Shown in pieces: positions 18,643-29,039 of a DNA stretch of 64,000 bases (position 1 is the stretch's first letter; the number at the start of each line of letters is the position of its first letter). The notes beneath the pieces are model-generated. The model did not search any database and had not been told where the DNA came from. It saw nothing but the letters and a program-made list of their open reading frames with translations. Both the position numbers and the translations under genes were made by a program. The stretch is from Phytophthora colocasiae. Lineage: Eukaryota > Oomycota > Peronosporomycetes > Peronosporales > Peronosporaceae. The DNA lies in the NCBI GenBank assembly GCA_018806915.1, contig JAGKQI010000031.1:1178001-1242000 (forward strand), written 5' to 3'.

Positions 18643-19482
18643 ATGAGCAGCCACGAGACGGCTGTGATCGTCGCTAAAGTGTTAACCATCATCACCACCA
18701 TCATGTTGCGTATATCGCTCATGCCCGACTTCAATCGGTGGAGGAAGAACCGCAACACTGGCGACATGTCCGTCATGCCATGCGTTCTACTCTACACCAA
18801 CTGCTACGCTTTGCTGTACTACGCGTACGCCATCGACGATATGCTCCCGTTGTTCGCCACTTCCGTACTTGGCGTGGTGGTTGGAGGTATCCTGGCGTAC
18901 TACTTCTACCGCTGGACAGACTACAAACGTGCTACGATGAGGATCTTCATCGGATCTTTGGTAGTTTGTGTGGTAGTGACGATATACGGATCCCTCGCTC
19001 TGGCTGGTAAAACGGGTCAAACACGGCATGAAGTTGGGACGACCATGGGTTTTATAACTGTCGCTACTACCGTCGTGATGTACGCGTCTCCTATGGCTAC
19101 AATTGTGAATGTTATTCGGACCAAGACAGCGTCGTCGATGCCCTTTACTATGGGAATTGTGGTGGTTTTTAACAGCTTCTGTTGGGGCTTTTACGCTGCG
19201 TTAGTGGGGAATGCCTTCATTTTGGCCCCAAATATTGCTGGCTTTACACTTGGTATCATCCAGTTGAGTCTCACGTTTATTTACCCGAGAGCAGCACCGA
19301 AGCCTCAAGTGGAAGGATTCACGGATGAACCTGCGCTGTCCATTGTGGTTCTGTCGCCTATTCAAGATGGAGACAAGGAGAGGAGATTGAGCTCGGATGG
19401 ACGGAAGAGTCCAAACTTCGTTGCGTTACGTTCTCCTTCCAGAGAGTCATGGAGAGAAATGAGGACAAGCGGGAGACAGTAA
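18643..19482 (+). CDS. SWEET-family sugar transporter, 279 aa
   Basis: ATG 18643 was chosen (M-S-S-H-E-T-A-V) over the in-frame ATG 18592, because the paralogues start at this point relative to TM1. Two MtN3 bundles are linked by TM4. Conserved motifs: L-M-P-D-F-N-R-W-R-K, N-T-G-D-M-S-V-M-P, Y-A-S-P-M-A-T-I, S-S-M-P-F-T-M-G. The C-terminal tail of about 60 residues is polar and ends near F-V-A-L-R-S-P-S. The ORF is intact. It is the closest sister of the genes at 32271 and 3639. It probably moves sugars across the plasma membrane; substrate unknown. Confidence 0.94.
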   Translation: MSSHETAVIVAKVLTIITTIMLRISLMPDFNRWRKNRNTGDMSVMPCVLLYTNCYALLYYAYAIDDMLPLFATSVLGVVVGGILAYYFYRWTDYKRATMRIFIGSLVVCVVVTIYGSLALAGKTGQTRHEVGTTMGFITVATTVVMYASPMATIVNVIRTKTASSMPFTMGIVVVFNSFCWGFYAALVGNAFILAPNIAGFTLGIIQLSLTFIYPRAAPKPQVEGFTDEPALSIVVLSPIQDGDKERRLSSDGRKSPNFVALRSPSRESWREMRTSGRQ

Positions 19483-19951
19483 GAGTGATTTCTAAGTAAT
19501 TAAACGAAATATGTTATGTTTTCACACATCCGTGAGCGAGGAAGTGTTCGTTACGTAGTGTAGGCGTTTGATAATAACAAACGAATGCTGCGAGTGTCCA
19601 CTCTTTTCTGCCTCCAACTGTGCTTTTCCTCATGAATAACGAGGCCTGAAAGTTTCAAGGATCGTTGATCGTTGGTCCAAATTTCCGATCGAACACGTGA
19701 ACCAGCAGTCGGTTCACATCCAGATTCTCCGCTAACCCCGCAGATAATATTCAAGATCCATGAACTCCCAAGATCTCGCAGTCAATATCTTTAAGGGGCT
19801 GACGCTTGCTACGACTGTGGCGCTGCGAGTCTCGCTACTTCCAGACTTTCGACGGATGTACAAGAACCACAGCACTGGCGAAATGTCCGTGATGCCGTGT
19901 CTTTTACTCTTCACGAATTGCTACGCTGTCATGTTCTATGCACTTGCTATC

Positions 19952-20366
19952 AATTGAGAGTATAGCGAACGAGGCTTGATAGTGAAGTGAGTAGGAGGAA
20001 GTAAATCCAAAAGTGAGTTTATTGAGTTAGCCCGCATTCACTAATCTACCCTTGCTCTCCTTGAGCTCCCCTTGTAGACCTTTGTGAAACGGGAACGCTT
20101 GATGTAACGGGAACGCCTTGTGAAACGGGAACGCTTGATGTAACGGGAACGATTGATGTAACGGGAACGATTTGTGCACATCTTGAGATCAGCAAATTGA
20201 AGTTCTCGTCCAATCAGAATAGTGTATCCAAGGTAGACCGCCAATCGTATTGCAGCATCCACGCGTCTTCCACTGTTGTCCTATCTTGGCACGCGTTGTG
20301 CGCGTGAAAGCTGCGTGCTTCGAGGTAGGGACCCAGTATAGGAGACGGCGAAGTGCAATCTCAACA
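19952..20366 (-). repeat. 3' LTR of Copia-A
   Basis: On the minus strand it starts TGTTGAG and ends CTCAATT, so the ends are not the usual TG...CA. It contains AACGGGAACG five times at exact 18-bp spacing (20088, 20106, 20124, 20142, 20160). Confidence 0.93.
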
Positions 20367-20373
20367 CCCCCAC

Positions 20374-22260
20374 TCAATTCGACGTCTCGAACTTGGGAAT
20401 GACGTTGCTGCGTTCCATCAAGTAGCGCAACGTCTTGGAAGAGAGGCCCTTGGTCAAGTAGTCCGCTAGTTGGTTCTTAGACTCCTGGTAGGTCAGCTCA
20501 ACCTCGCCACTGGCAATCTTCTCTCGGATGAAATGGTAGCGAATGTCGATGTGCTTGGTGCGAGCTTGATAACCGACATTCTTCGCCAAAGCCATGGCAC
20601 CCTGGTTGTCCTCGTAGATCACCGTAGGGTCCACTTGCTTTGCACCAATGTCCTTGAGTAGTCGACGCAGCCATACTACTTCTTTGATGCACTCACTCAG
20701 AGCCATGTACTCTGCCTCAGTAGAACTCAGTGCGACCGTCTTCTGGAACGTCGAACGCCACACCACCGGAGCACCACACATCATGAGCATCATTCCGCTC
20801 ACTGAGCGTCTGTCGTCACGGTTACCGGCCCAGTCAGCATCCGAGTAAGCCGTCATCTCAGTTCCCAGTAGGCCATCGTACATGATACCCACTTCCTTGG
20901 TCTTCAGCAGGTAGCGCACCACCTTGACTCCCGCATTCCAATGCGCCTCACCTGGGTTTTCCAGGAAGCGACTCAACTTGGCAACAGCAACCGCAATGTC
21001 AGGTCGTGTTCCGCATGTCAGATACATGAGGCTACCGATGAGCGATCGGTAGGGCCTTGACTTCATCTTGGCCTTGTACTCCTCTGTCTGCGTGCCGTCG
21101 TCCTTGGTCAAGTGAAGACTTGGATCCAGTGGCATCAGGCTTGGCTTCGCGTTTTCTTGACCGAATTTCTTGATGATCGACTCTGTATATGCGCGTTGAG
21201 AGATGGCCAATGTTTTATTGTCCATATCGTAGTCGATCTCAATCCCGAGAATAAATCGAGCGCGTCCGAGGTCCTTGATCCGGAATTTGTCCGCGATGCC
21301 AGCCTTCACTGACGCGATGACACCCTTGTCCTTTGTAGCAATCAGCATGTCGTCGACGTAAAGACACACGATACATTCATCGTCACCATCACCTCGGGTG
21401 TATACACAGGGATCAGCATCAGCCGCCTTGAAACCCATGTCTTTTAAGTGACCATCGATCGTCTCGTTCCAAACACGAGATGCTTGCTTCAGGCCATACA
21501 AACTTTGCAGGAGTAGGCAGACGACGTCTTCTTTACCTTCAGCATCGGCCATCGTCAGGAGCTCACGCAGACCTTCAGGCAATTCCATGTAAATCTCTTC
21601 GTCGAGCTTTCCATACAGGAACGCCGTATCCACGTCGCATTGCTCGATCTCAAATCCTTCAGCACAGCACTTAGCCAGCACAGCACGGATCGAATTCAGG
21701 TATGCCACTGGCGCGTACGTCTCTTCATAGTCAATCCCGTGACGCTGAGAGTACCCCTTGGCGACGAGACGAGCCTTGTGCCGGGTCACTTCTCCTTTCT
21801 CGTTGCGCTTCAACGCGAACACCCACCGACATCCGATCGGGCGCTGGTGAGCCGGTCTTGGTACCAGCTTCCATGTCTTGTTTGCAGTAAGTGACTCCAA
21901 TTCACTTGCAATTGCCTTCTTCCATTCATCGCTGTCCTTGCCTGACGTCGCCTCTGTATACGTCTTGGGGACTTCCTCCGATGCAGCCATAGCTTGGCCA
22001 CCTTCAAGTGCGAGCAGTTCGCCACTTGGTTTAACCCTTTCTTGTGTCATCTTCTGACGCTTGGTCCCCGTGGTTGACGGCAGGATAATCTGCTTCTTGG
22101 TTGCGCCAGCCTCTTCAGGATCGTCAATTTCGTCGATGTTACGAGTACGCGAACGAGTAATCATGGGATGGGTGGACTCGTAAGGGATGATTTGACTGTT
22201 CACGTCACGTTGAAGTGGAATGACGTCAGCACCTTCAACAACGACCGGAACAATCTCCAT
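20374..22260 (-). pseudogene. Copia-A reverse transcriptase-RNase H region
   Basis: 628 open codons. RT begins near the W-K-K-A-I-A-S-E-L segment (W-K-L-V-P downstream), with L-Y-G-L-K-Q-A-S-R and catalytic Y-V-D-D (C-L-Y-V-D-D-M-L-I). RNase H carries Y-S-D-A-D-W-A-G-N and S-S-T-E-A-E-Y-M-A-L. It is open to its stop at 20374-20376, but is separated from the integrase frame by a frameshifting 17-bp loss, so it belongs to a broken polyprotein. A purine tract (GAGTGGGGG on the minus strand) overlapping the stop primes plus-strand synthesis next to the 3' LTR. Confidence 0.9.
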
Positions 22261-23315
22261 TGACTCATGACAGGCACGTTGGTTGCTGGTTCATCTTCAT
22301 CCTGTACCATGAGGTGCTGGGGATTGGTCGTTTCGATGAACTTCACAGTGCGAACGATTTGCACCTTACCCGTTGACACATTGAGGACTCGGTAGCCCTT
22401 CACACCATCCTCGTATCCAAGGAAACGACATTTGAACGCTTTGGCATCCAACTTGCGACGCTTCTCGTCGGGGATGTGAGCGTAGCCAAGAGCACCAAAC
22501 ACCTTGACGTTCCTGAGCTGTGGCTTCGATTTGTGCACAATCTCGAACGGTGTCTTCACAGTCACCGAGTTGGGGATCCGATTGATGATCCACGCAGCAG
22601 TGTTGACCGCCTCGGCCCACCACTTCTTGTTGACGCTCTCATGGTAGAGCAGACAACGAGCCATCTCCACAAGGCTCCGGTTCATGCGCTCAGCCAGACC
22701 GTTCTGCTGAGGCGTGTATGGCACCGTCTTCTCATGCTTGATGCCATGCTGGTTGAGGAACGCCTTGAACTGGCGACCGGTGTATTCACCACCATTGTCC
22801 GAACGCAGACGCTTGATACTCTTGCCCGTAGCGTTCTCCATCGCTGCCTTGTAGATTTTGAACTTGGACAGCACCTCCGACTTCGCTTTCATGAAGTGGA
22901 CGGTCACGTGACGTGAGTAGTCGTCAATGAATGTCACAACGTACGTGCAACCACCAGGTGTCCTCGTCTGTATCGGACCCATCACGTCCGTATGCACCAG
23001 TTCAAGCACACCTGTACTCTTGACGACCTTCTCCGGATGCCTTGGATAGTCGTCAGCTTTCATCTTGCCCATGCAGCAGCCAGCGCATACGTCGTCCCCA
23101 GGGACTCCTCCCGTAATGCGAGGCACTCCTTCTGCCATGGTAAGTAGTTTCTCATAACGCTTGAACGGGATGTGGCCGAGTCGGGCGTGCACAACAGCCC
23201 ATGGCTCCTTACGAGTGGTCGTTGCAGCATGACACACCTCGTCCCCCACTGTCTTCAGCTTGTAGACATTTCCACAGCGCTAAGCTTCCATCACAGTAGC
23301 GTCCCCGTAGCGAAA
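22261..23315 (-). pseudogene. Copia-A GAG-pre-integrase and integrase region
   Basis: Contains the GAG-pre-integrase motif (A-R-L-G-H ... C-x2-C-C-M-G-K-M) and the integrase core with D in H-T-D-V-M-G-P, R-S-D-N-G-G-E-Y and the catalytic E in N-G-L-A-E-R-M-N. A TAG (near 23282) interrupts it just downstream of the Gypsy-C insertion point; Copia-B has AAG there. The downstream end loses frame at 22262. Confidence 0.88.
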
Positions 23316-23320
23316 GGTAC

Positions 23321-23569
23321 TGTTGTTGCTTCCGATGGAAATGTAGAAGTGATATGTATTAAGCAGTTCCTCAACTTTCACTACCTGCTCTTGTTTCCAA
23401 TGTATGTCCTTGAAGAGCCCACGATCTGCTAAGTAACAGTCCTTTGTCTAACTGTCCATGTTCCCTGCATGTGCTTTAACCGTCCGTACTTACCGCAGCA
23501 GTCGCGTCGTAGTGCTGTTGATGAGCCAAATCTCAGCAACGGCAGTACGGTGTTGCTCCAGCAACAACA
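23321..23569 (-). repeat. 3' LTR of Gypsy-C
   Basis: 249 bp, identical to its partner at 28791-29039. Confidence 0.95.
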
Positions 23570-23649
23570 CTTCCCCCCAAAGACCACGTCTTCAATATAG
23601 ATGCAAACGCTATCATTTAGCGTTGAAGTTGGCCGCGTGTCAAAACCAA

Positions 23650-26600
23650 CTAGTCGAGTTGTAGTGCTTTACGCAGGGCTTTTACCGCCACAAGGTTTGA
23701 ATTCGCACGAACAAATCGTTTCACTGCCGCTGGAACATCCTGCATCAGCGTCGCTGCTGGCTCCCAGGAATCCTCGATAGAATCCAGTCCACGCCAGTGA
23801 ACTTTGAGTTCGTGTCTTTTTTCCATACGGTTGTATCGAGCCGCTAACAGTGAGTCCACAACGTGACCTTCGCTGTTGTGGGCAATGTGAAGCAGCAAAT
23901 CCTCACTGACATCGAGTGAGCTGTCCGAGTAGAATTTGAGTCGGCTAGCGTGCACTTCTTTCTGTTGTCCGGTTACTAGATTACGAATTTCAAAAATCCA
24001 ATTTGACACAGTCGCCACCACTTGAGCTGGCCCGCACCAGTTCACTTGCAGCTTGCTGCGAGTATGGTTCCACACATCGGCATACAGGACGAAATCACCA
24101 ATGTCAAACTGAGCCATCTTAGTACCTTGCTTCTTGTCGTGGTCCTTTCGTCCGGCCGCACGTACAGCCGAATTGATCGTTGCCGTACGTTTGTGCATCA
24201 TTTCTAACGCTTGTTGTAGTCTCACAACATTGGCACGTTGTGCAGTTTGTATATCTGAAAGTGTAGCCATTTCAACAGGCCCTGGAATCGCAAGATGGTC
24301 ACTGGGGCTCATTGCAGGAAGCCCGGTCATTGCTGTCACAGGGGCGACACCGCCAAGCGAAGGTGATGGTGTGTTGTTTAACACCAACTGAACGATTTTA
24401 ATAACTCTAGGCCATTCAGGAGGTTGCAGTCGCCACTCAGAAAGAAGTGCGCGGCAGCACCTCAAAGTTTCCCGCATCACGACTTCCACGGTACCGTTTG
24501 CCCAAGGGCACCTGGCAGTCGTGAAGTGGTGGTGCGCTCCTAGGGTATGTTGCATGGCTTGGATCACAGCATTCTTAAAATGCGTTCCCTGGTCACTGAC
24601 CCAGGAACGACACACGCCAAATGAAGCGAACCAATCGAGCAAAGCTGCAAAGGTAGTGTCTGCGTCTGCTGCCATACTCGGTATTAGCCACACAAACTTT
24701 GACGCGTCGTCCTTAATCACCAACACGTACTCCAGGTTCGTGTCACTCTTTTCCATGAAAAGGTAATCCCAGTGGATTAACTCGTTTGGTTTCTCGGCGT
24801 GCATCGCCTCACCCAGTGGTCGTGGCTGTGGAGGTCCACCAAGAGTGCTAGCGCAGTGTAGGCAGCGTTGAACAAAAAATTCCACATCTTTCGCCATATT
24901 TGTCCACACAAACTTCTCTTTAATTTTCTGCAGGGTTACCTTCATGCCGCGATGACCAGCGATACCGAAATGCCCCACGACACAAATTCGCATTTGTATA
25001 CCAGTAGCCTCATCCGGAATCCAGATACGACCGTCTTTGTCTCGCAACATCAAGTCCTCAGTAGACCGCGTGACGTCTTTAGGTGGCGTTACCCCATTTT
25101 GTACTTCCAAGATGCCTTTCATGGTTGGCCAGACAAAGTTGTCTTCCAATTGTGGGGATAGTGGCAATGGAACTTGGCGAATTGCACAAACAGCCCGAAA
25201 TGACGACCCCCAACGCGATAGCAGATCCGCCCATACGTTGTCGTCGCCAGCAATGTCGTAAATCTCATACTTATAACCCATGAGCAAAAGTGACCAACGG
25301 TGGAGTTTGTCCGCCGTATACTTGGGTACCGAGTTGGAAACACTGTGAGGATCAAAGATGAACCGCAGGTTCCGGTGATCAGTGAATAAAGCAAAGCCAT
25401 CCTGCCGATGCAGGAGAAAATCTGCTCGTCGACACGTTTCAACAATTGCGTAGGCCTCTTTCTCAACAATGGCCCACCGCTTCGCCGCTCCTGAGAATGA
25501 ACCGCTCAACATCATCAAAGGTTGATGTTCTTGCTCACTAAGAGGTCGGACAGCTTGGTCTCTGGGTATCTGAGTGATTGCTGCCCCCCAATGTTCATCA
25601 CTAGCCTCAGTGAAAACTGAGAGAAGCTTCTCAGGGTCGGGGTGGGCTAGTTGAAGTGCATTCTGTAATGCCTGTTTGCAATGCTCCAAACATGTAACCT
25701 CGTTCTCACCCCATCCAACATCACTTAGTTTAATCGTTCGTACTTGGGTTTTCTTTCGGCCACCTGCACGTTCGTAGACCCTCTCCATGGTTTTCACCAG
25801 TGGACTAATTAATTTGTTGAACGCAGGAAGCGAGGATCGCATCCAGTTCAGGGCACAAACAAATTGCTGCAGTTCCTGTCCTGTCGTTGGGGGAGGTAGG
25901 TTCGAAAGAGCGCTGATCCGGGCTGGATCGTGACGAACACCACTGCCCGACACTACTCGACCACACCAAAGCGCTTCTCGGAGATAGAAGTTGCATTTTT
26001 TCGGGTTCAGTTTGAGTCCCTTAGTTTGACAAATAGCCAGCACCTTCTTAAGCAGCTCTAGTAATCCTCCATCACTATCCGTGTAACCCAACAAGTCGTC
26101 AATCCAAATCATTAATCCGTTGTTGAATAACTCATCAAACATTTGCTGGACAGTCCACTGTACGTATGCCACGCTGTTTGTTCCTCCCATCAGCACTCTT
26201 GTGGGCGTAATGACCCCTTCTTCTGCCAGAATTGAATAAATCTCTTGGCAAAGAGCTGCCATTGCAAACTGCCAAAATCCTTTGAAAAAATCCAACGAGA
26301 AATAGCGTGATGATCCGCGAAGTTGCTCAAAGACAGCCTCTAGTATAGGCATTGGCCAAACAACCGACTCCACCCAGGCCTTCGGGCCACGGACATCGAC
26401 TGTCATGCGATGTGCTCCAGCTTCGGGTTTGTTCACAACGTGTGGCGGTGAGCACCACTTACTGCGAGGATTGCGATAGCACAGACCGGCATTGATCAGA
26501 GCTTGGACGTGCTTCTTTAAAAATGCTCTGTGTACGGGGGAGTATCGGCGAGCTTTGCACCGAACCGGTACTGCCCCCGGCTTCAGTGTCACTTCCATTG

Positions 26601-28761
26601 GTGGCATGTCCACCGGTGGATCACGGCCGATGACGATACGAAATACGTCTATGAATTTCATCAGTATATTATCCAACTCCTCGCAAAATTCCGCCGTCGC
26701 ACCTAGTTTCCGAGCTTCATCCACTTTATCCAGAAGAATTGTTCTTATTTCCTCACGTTCGACATCAATCCCTGTAGTCAAGTCAGGAAAACAAGCTCGA
26801 TCCTCGTCTTCTTCTAGTACACGCTCTTCTTCAGTGGTCATTGGTGTCTGACCTGCCCCTGAATAGGCGAGAATCGTTGCGATGCCACCGGTCGGACCGT
26901 CATCTACGTCACTCATATCCCATTCATTGCGAACTTGTTGTGCTGCAGCAAGTAGTTTTTCCGGGCTATATCCTAGACGCTCCATAATCCAACGAGACAG
27001 CAATAAATCACCGACACCAGGCGGTAGCTTTGACTCTGTTACCCAACAGATCACATTGCGAAGCACTAAAGGCCCACCCGGAGTCGAAAACTTCAGATCG
27101 AGCTGGACTTTATTCTTGACCTGCACAGGTTTTTCTCCAACCCCTGTGACCTCAGCTTTTCCCACTATTTCTTGGTGTTTAATCCAGGCACCCTTTGCTA
27201 TTAGCTGTTTCAGCAGATTTGTTGTCACCATTGACACGTCTGCTGCACTGTCAGGGGTAATTTCTGTTTCCAATGTGTCCATGACAGCACACGGAATCGT
27301 TGTTGACGGCCTTGACATGGCATCCTTCGGTTTTGCCAGAGCGAAAACAGGTTTCAGAACCTTTTTACCAGTAGTTGATTCATAAATCGTCTTTGCTTCT
27401 GCTGGTCCTGCAACATCAGGGCACTGAAAGACGCCATGAGTTTGGTCACCGCACTTGAAGCACTTTTTCGGAGGTCGATCTCCAGAATTTTTCGACTTCG
27501 GCTTACTGATGCTCTTATTCTGCTGCTCAGGGGCCATATTGGTTTTACCTCCACCTTGCGGTCCCCCGGTATTGCGTTTAGCCTGGTCTTGCTGTTGTGT
27601 TGGCTTGCCATTTCCTTTCGCTGGTTGATGAGACGATATATGAGCTTCAAACCGCATGAAATCTTCCAATTCACCTCGAAGCCATTTCAAAAATGACGCA
27701 AGGTTCGACTTCGTAGTTTTGTGAATTTGTCGGCTCAGTTGATCCCTTACAGCAGCCTTAAATGAGTGTGGACGCAACGCGTCCACCAAATAGCCAACGA
27801 CTTTCTTTGGCTCGGTGTGCACAACGTCTTCCATGTTCAGTCTATCTATGATGTCATAGAACTCGGCCATGAGACGTGAAATGCGTGACTCCGCATTCTG
27901 TAATTCTGTGTCAACACAGAGAGACTTCACTTCACGATCCAGAGTTTTGTACGCGGTGTTATCAGGGACGCGTGCAGATAAAAAATAGTCCCTCCACTCA
28001 GTCTCAGTAACGTCCTTCTCGTCTTTGAATAGCTCAAAACCGCAAATTCGTACCATCGTGCCTTGTTCAATACAAGCACTGAGTGGCATCACAAAGAATT
28101 TGGCTTGAGACCCTTGATTTAAGGCCTTGATGCGTCTCGAATAAATAGCGTAGCTATCCATAAACTCCCGCTTTTCTTTCTTAGAGCTGCCTCTGTAAAT
28201 CGGAGGCACAGGCAAGTTCGTACCTGCCGCCACAGTGACGGTAGATACATCGGGTGACTGATCACTTGCTGCCGGTGCTGCACCTTGAGTGAAGGCTCCC
28301 CATCGGGCCTGCAAATGAGGTTGTACCGCTTCGGATAAGCTTTCCAGTCTCTGTCCTTGGAGCCCAACAGCTTGTTCCGCCGCCTTCAATATCTTGTACT
28401 GTTCCTCTAAATATTTGCGATGTTCGTCCATTTGACGTCGCATCTCTTCCTGCTGCTCAACTAGCGAGATTTGTCGTTCGTGTTGTGCTTGCAGGTATTC
28501 CGATGTTTGTGCTGCAAGTCGATCTTGCTGCAACCGCACCTGACCGATTTGCTCAGCATTCCGTTGGTGCGCTGCCGCAGAATGATGGGCCAGGGCTTCC
28601 ACCTGACGCCTCGTCTCACTACCTTGTAGTACTGCCGTTCGCGTCGTAGTTTCCTCCGTCAGTCGTAGGTCACGGTCAGAGAACGGCGGAAGTGGAGGGT
28701 AGACGGCAATGGGCATCTCGCCTGTGGAGACCGGCATCATTGCGTCGTCAGGTTCTTCCAT
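23650..28761 (-). CDS. Gypsy-C Gag-Pol single polyprotein, about 1703 aa
   Basis: I take ATG 28761 (M-E-E-P-D-D-A-M-M) as the start, because the ATG 30 codons upstream lies inside the 5' LTR. Domains in order: a coiled-coil-like Gln/Glu-rich gag N-terminus, capsid-like region, zinc knuckle C-F-K-C-G-D-Q-T-H-x4-C, aspartic protease with D-S-A-A instead of D-S/T-G, RT with catalytic W-I-D-D, RNase H (F-T-E-A-S-D where most have T-D-A-S), integrase zinc finger and D-D-E core (H-W-D-Y, V-S-D-Q-G, N-G-T-V-E), and a C-terminal chromodomain (L-K-V-H-W-R-G ... S-W-E-P). Gag and pol are fused with no stop or shift. It looks capable of transposition, apart from possible effects of the Asp-to-Glu change in RNase H. 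Confidence 0.94.
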   Translation of the reverse strand: MEEPDDAMMPVSTGEMPIAVYPPLPPFSDRDLRLTEETTTRTAVLQGSETRRQVEALAHHSAAAHQRNAEQIGQVRLQQDRLAAQTSEYLQAQHERQISLVEQQEEMRRQMDEHRKYLEEQYKILKAAEQAVGLQGQRLESLSEAVQPHLQARWGAFTQGAAPAASDQSPDVSTVTVAAGTNLPVPPIYRGSSKKEKREFMDSYAIYSRRIKALNQGSQAKFFVMPLSACIEQGTMVRICGFELFKDEKDVTETEWRDYFLSARVPDNTAYKTLDREVKSLCVDTELQNAESRISRLMAEFYDIIDRLNMEDVVHTEPKKVVGYLVDALRPHSFKAAVRDQLSRQIHKTTKSNLASFLKWLRGELEDFMRFEAHISSHQPAKGNGKPTQQQDQAKRNTGGPQGGGKTNMAPEQQNKSISKPKSKNSGDRPPKKCFKCGDQTHGVFQCPDVAGPAEAKTIYESTTGKKVLKPVFALAKPKDAMSRPSTTIPCAVMDTLETEITPDSAADVSMVTTNLLKQLIAKGAWIKHQEIVGKAEVTGVGEKPVQVKNKVQLDLKFSTPGGPLVLRNVICWVTESKLPPGVGDLLLSRWIMERLGYSPEKLLAAAQQVRNEWDMSDVDDGPTGGIATILAYSGAGQTPMTTEEERVLEEDEDRACFPDLTTGIDVEREEIRTILLDKVDEARKLGATAEFCEELDNILMKFIDVFRIVIGRDPPVDMPPMEVTLKPGAVPVRCKARRYSPVHRAFLKKHVQALINAGLCYRNPRSKWCSPPHVVNKPEAGAHRMTVDVRGPKAWVESVVWPMPILEAVFEQLRGSSRYFSLDFFKGFWQFAMAALCQEIYSILAEEGVITPTRVLMGGTNSVAYVQWTVQQMFDELFNNGLMIWIDDLLGYTDSDGGLLELLKKVLAICQTKGLKLNPKKCNFYLREALWCGRVVSGSGVRHDPARISALSNLPPPTTGQELQQFVCALNWMRSSLPAFNKLISPLVKTMERVYERAGGRKKTQVRTIKLSDVGWGENEVTCLEHCKQALQNALQLAHPDPEKLLSVFTEASDEHWGAAITQIPRDQAVRPLSEQEHQPLMMLSGSFSGAAKRWAIVEKEAYAIVETCRRADFLLHRQDGFALFTDHRNLRFIFDPHSVSNSVPKYTADKLHRWSLLLMGYKYEIYDIAGDDNVWADLLSRWGSSFRAVCAIRQVPLPLSPQLEDNFVWPTMKGILEVQNGVTPPKDVTRSTEDLMLRDKDGRIWIPDEATGIQMRICVVGHFGIAGHRGMKVTLQKIKEKFVWTNMAKDVEFFVQRCLHCASTLGGPPQPRPLGEAMHAEKPNELIHWDYLFMEKSDTNLEYVLVIKDDASKFVWLIPSMAADADTTFAALLDWFASFGVCRSWVSDQGTHFKNAVIQAMQHTLGAHHHFTTARCPWANGTVEVVMRETLRCCRALLSEWRLQPPEWPRVIKIVQLVLNNTPSPSLGGVAPVTAMTGLPAMSPSDHLAIPGPVEMATLSDIQTAQRANVVRLQQALEMMHKRTATINSAVRAAGRKDHDKKQGTKMAQFDIGDFVLYADVWNHTRSKLQVNWCGPAQVVATVSNWIFEIRNLVTGQQKEVHASRLKFYSDSSLDVSEDLLLHIAHNSEGHVVDSLLAARYNRMEKRHELKVHWRGLDSIEDSWEPAATLMQDVPAAVKRFVRANSNLVAVKALRKALQLD

Positions 28762-28790
28762 GCTGGTAGCAAACCAGCTAAAGAATTCTT

Positions 28791-29039
28791 TGTTGTTGCT
28801 TCCGATGGAAATGTAGAAGTGATATGTATTAAGCAGTTCCTCAACTTTCACTACCTGCTCTTGTTTCCAATGTATGTCCTTGAAGAGCCCACGATCTGCT
28901 AAGTAACAGTCCTTTGTCTAACTGTCCATGTTCCCTGCATGTGCTTTAACCGTCCGTACTTACCGCAGCAGTCGCGTCGTAGTGCTGTTGATGAGCCAAA
29001 TCTCAGCAACGGCAGTACGGTGTTGCTCCAGCAACAACA
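28791..29039 (-). repeat. 5' LTR of Gypsy-C
   Basis: 249 bp. Followed on the + strand by the duplicated GGTAC and Copia-A sequence. Confidence 0.95.

Larger units (their letters stand above)
23321..29039 (-). mobile_element. Gypsy-C: intact Ty3/gypsy element nested in Copia-A, 5719 bp
   Basis: LTRs of 249 bp (23321-23569 and 28791-29039) are identical and start TGTTGTTG and end CAACAACA. The target duplication GGTAC is at 23316-23320 and 29040-29044; Copia-B shows the empty site. One long gag-pol ORF fills the interior. Insertion into the already inserted Copia-A makes it the youngest layer here. The 10 bases CTTCCCCCCA after the 3' LTR (minus strand purine tract) fit plus-strand priming. 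No usual TGG primer site follows the 5' LTR; instead there is a 12-bp palindrome AAAGAATTCTTT overlapping the LTR edge. Confidence 0.96.

Noticed and set aside
20086..20170. CRISPR-like array from the 18-bp repeats in copia LTRs
   Set aside because: Units are direct tandem repeats with no spacers, inside a eukaryotic LTR.
24022..27696. Plus-strand ORFs within Gypsy-C
   Set aside because: Short, no domains, fully covered by the minus-strand polyprotein.
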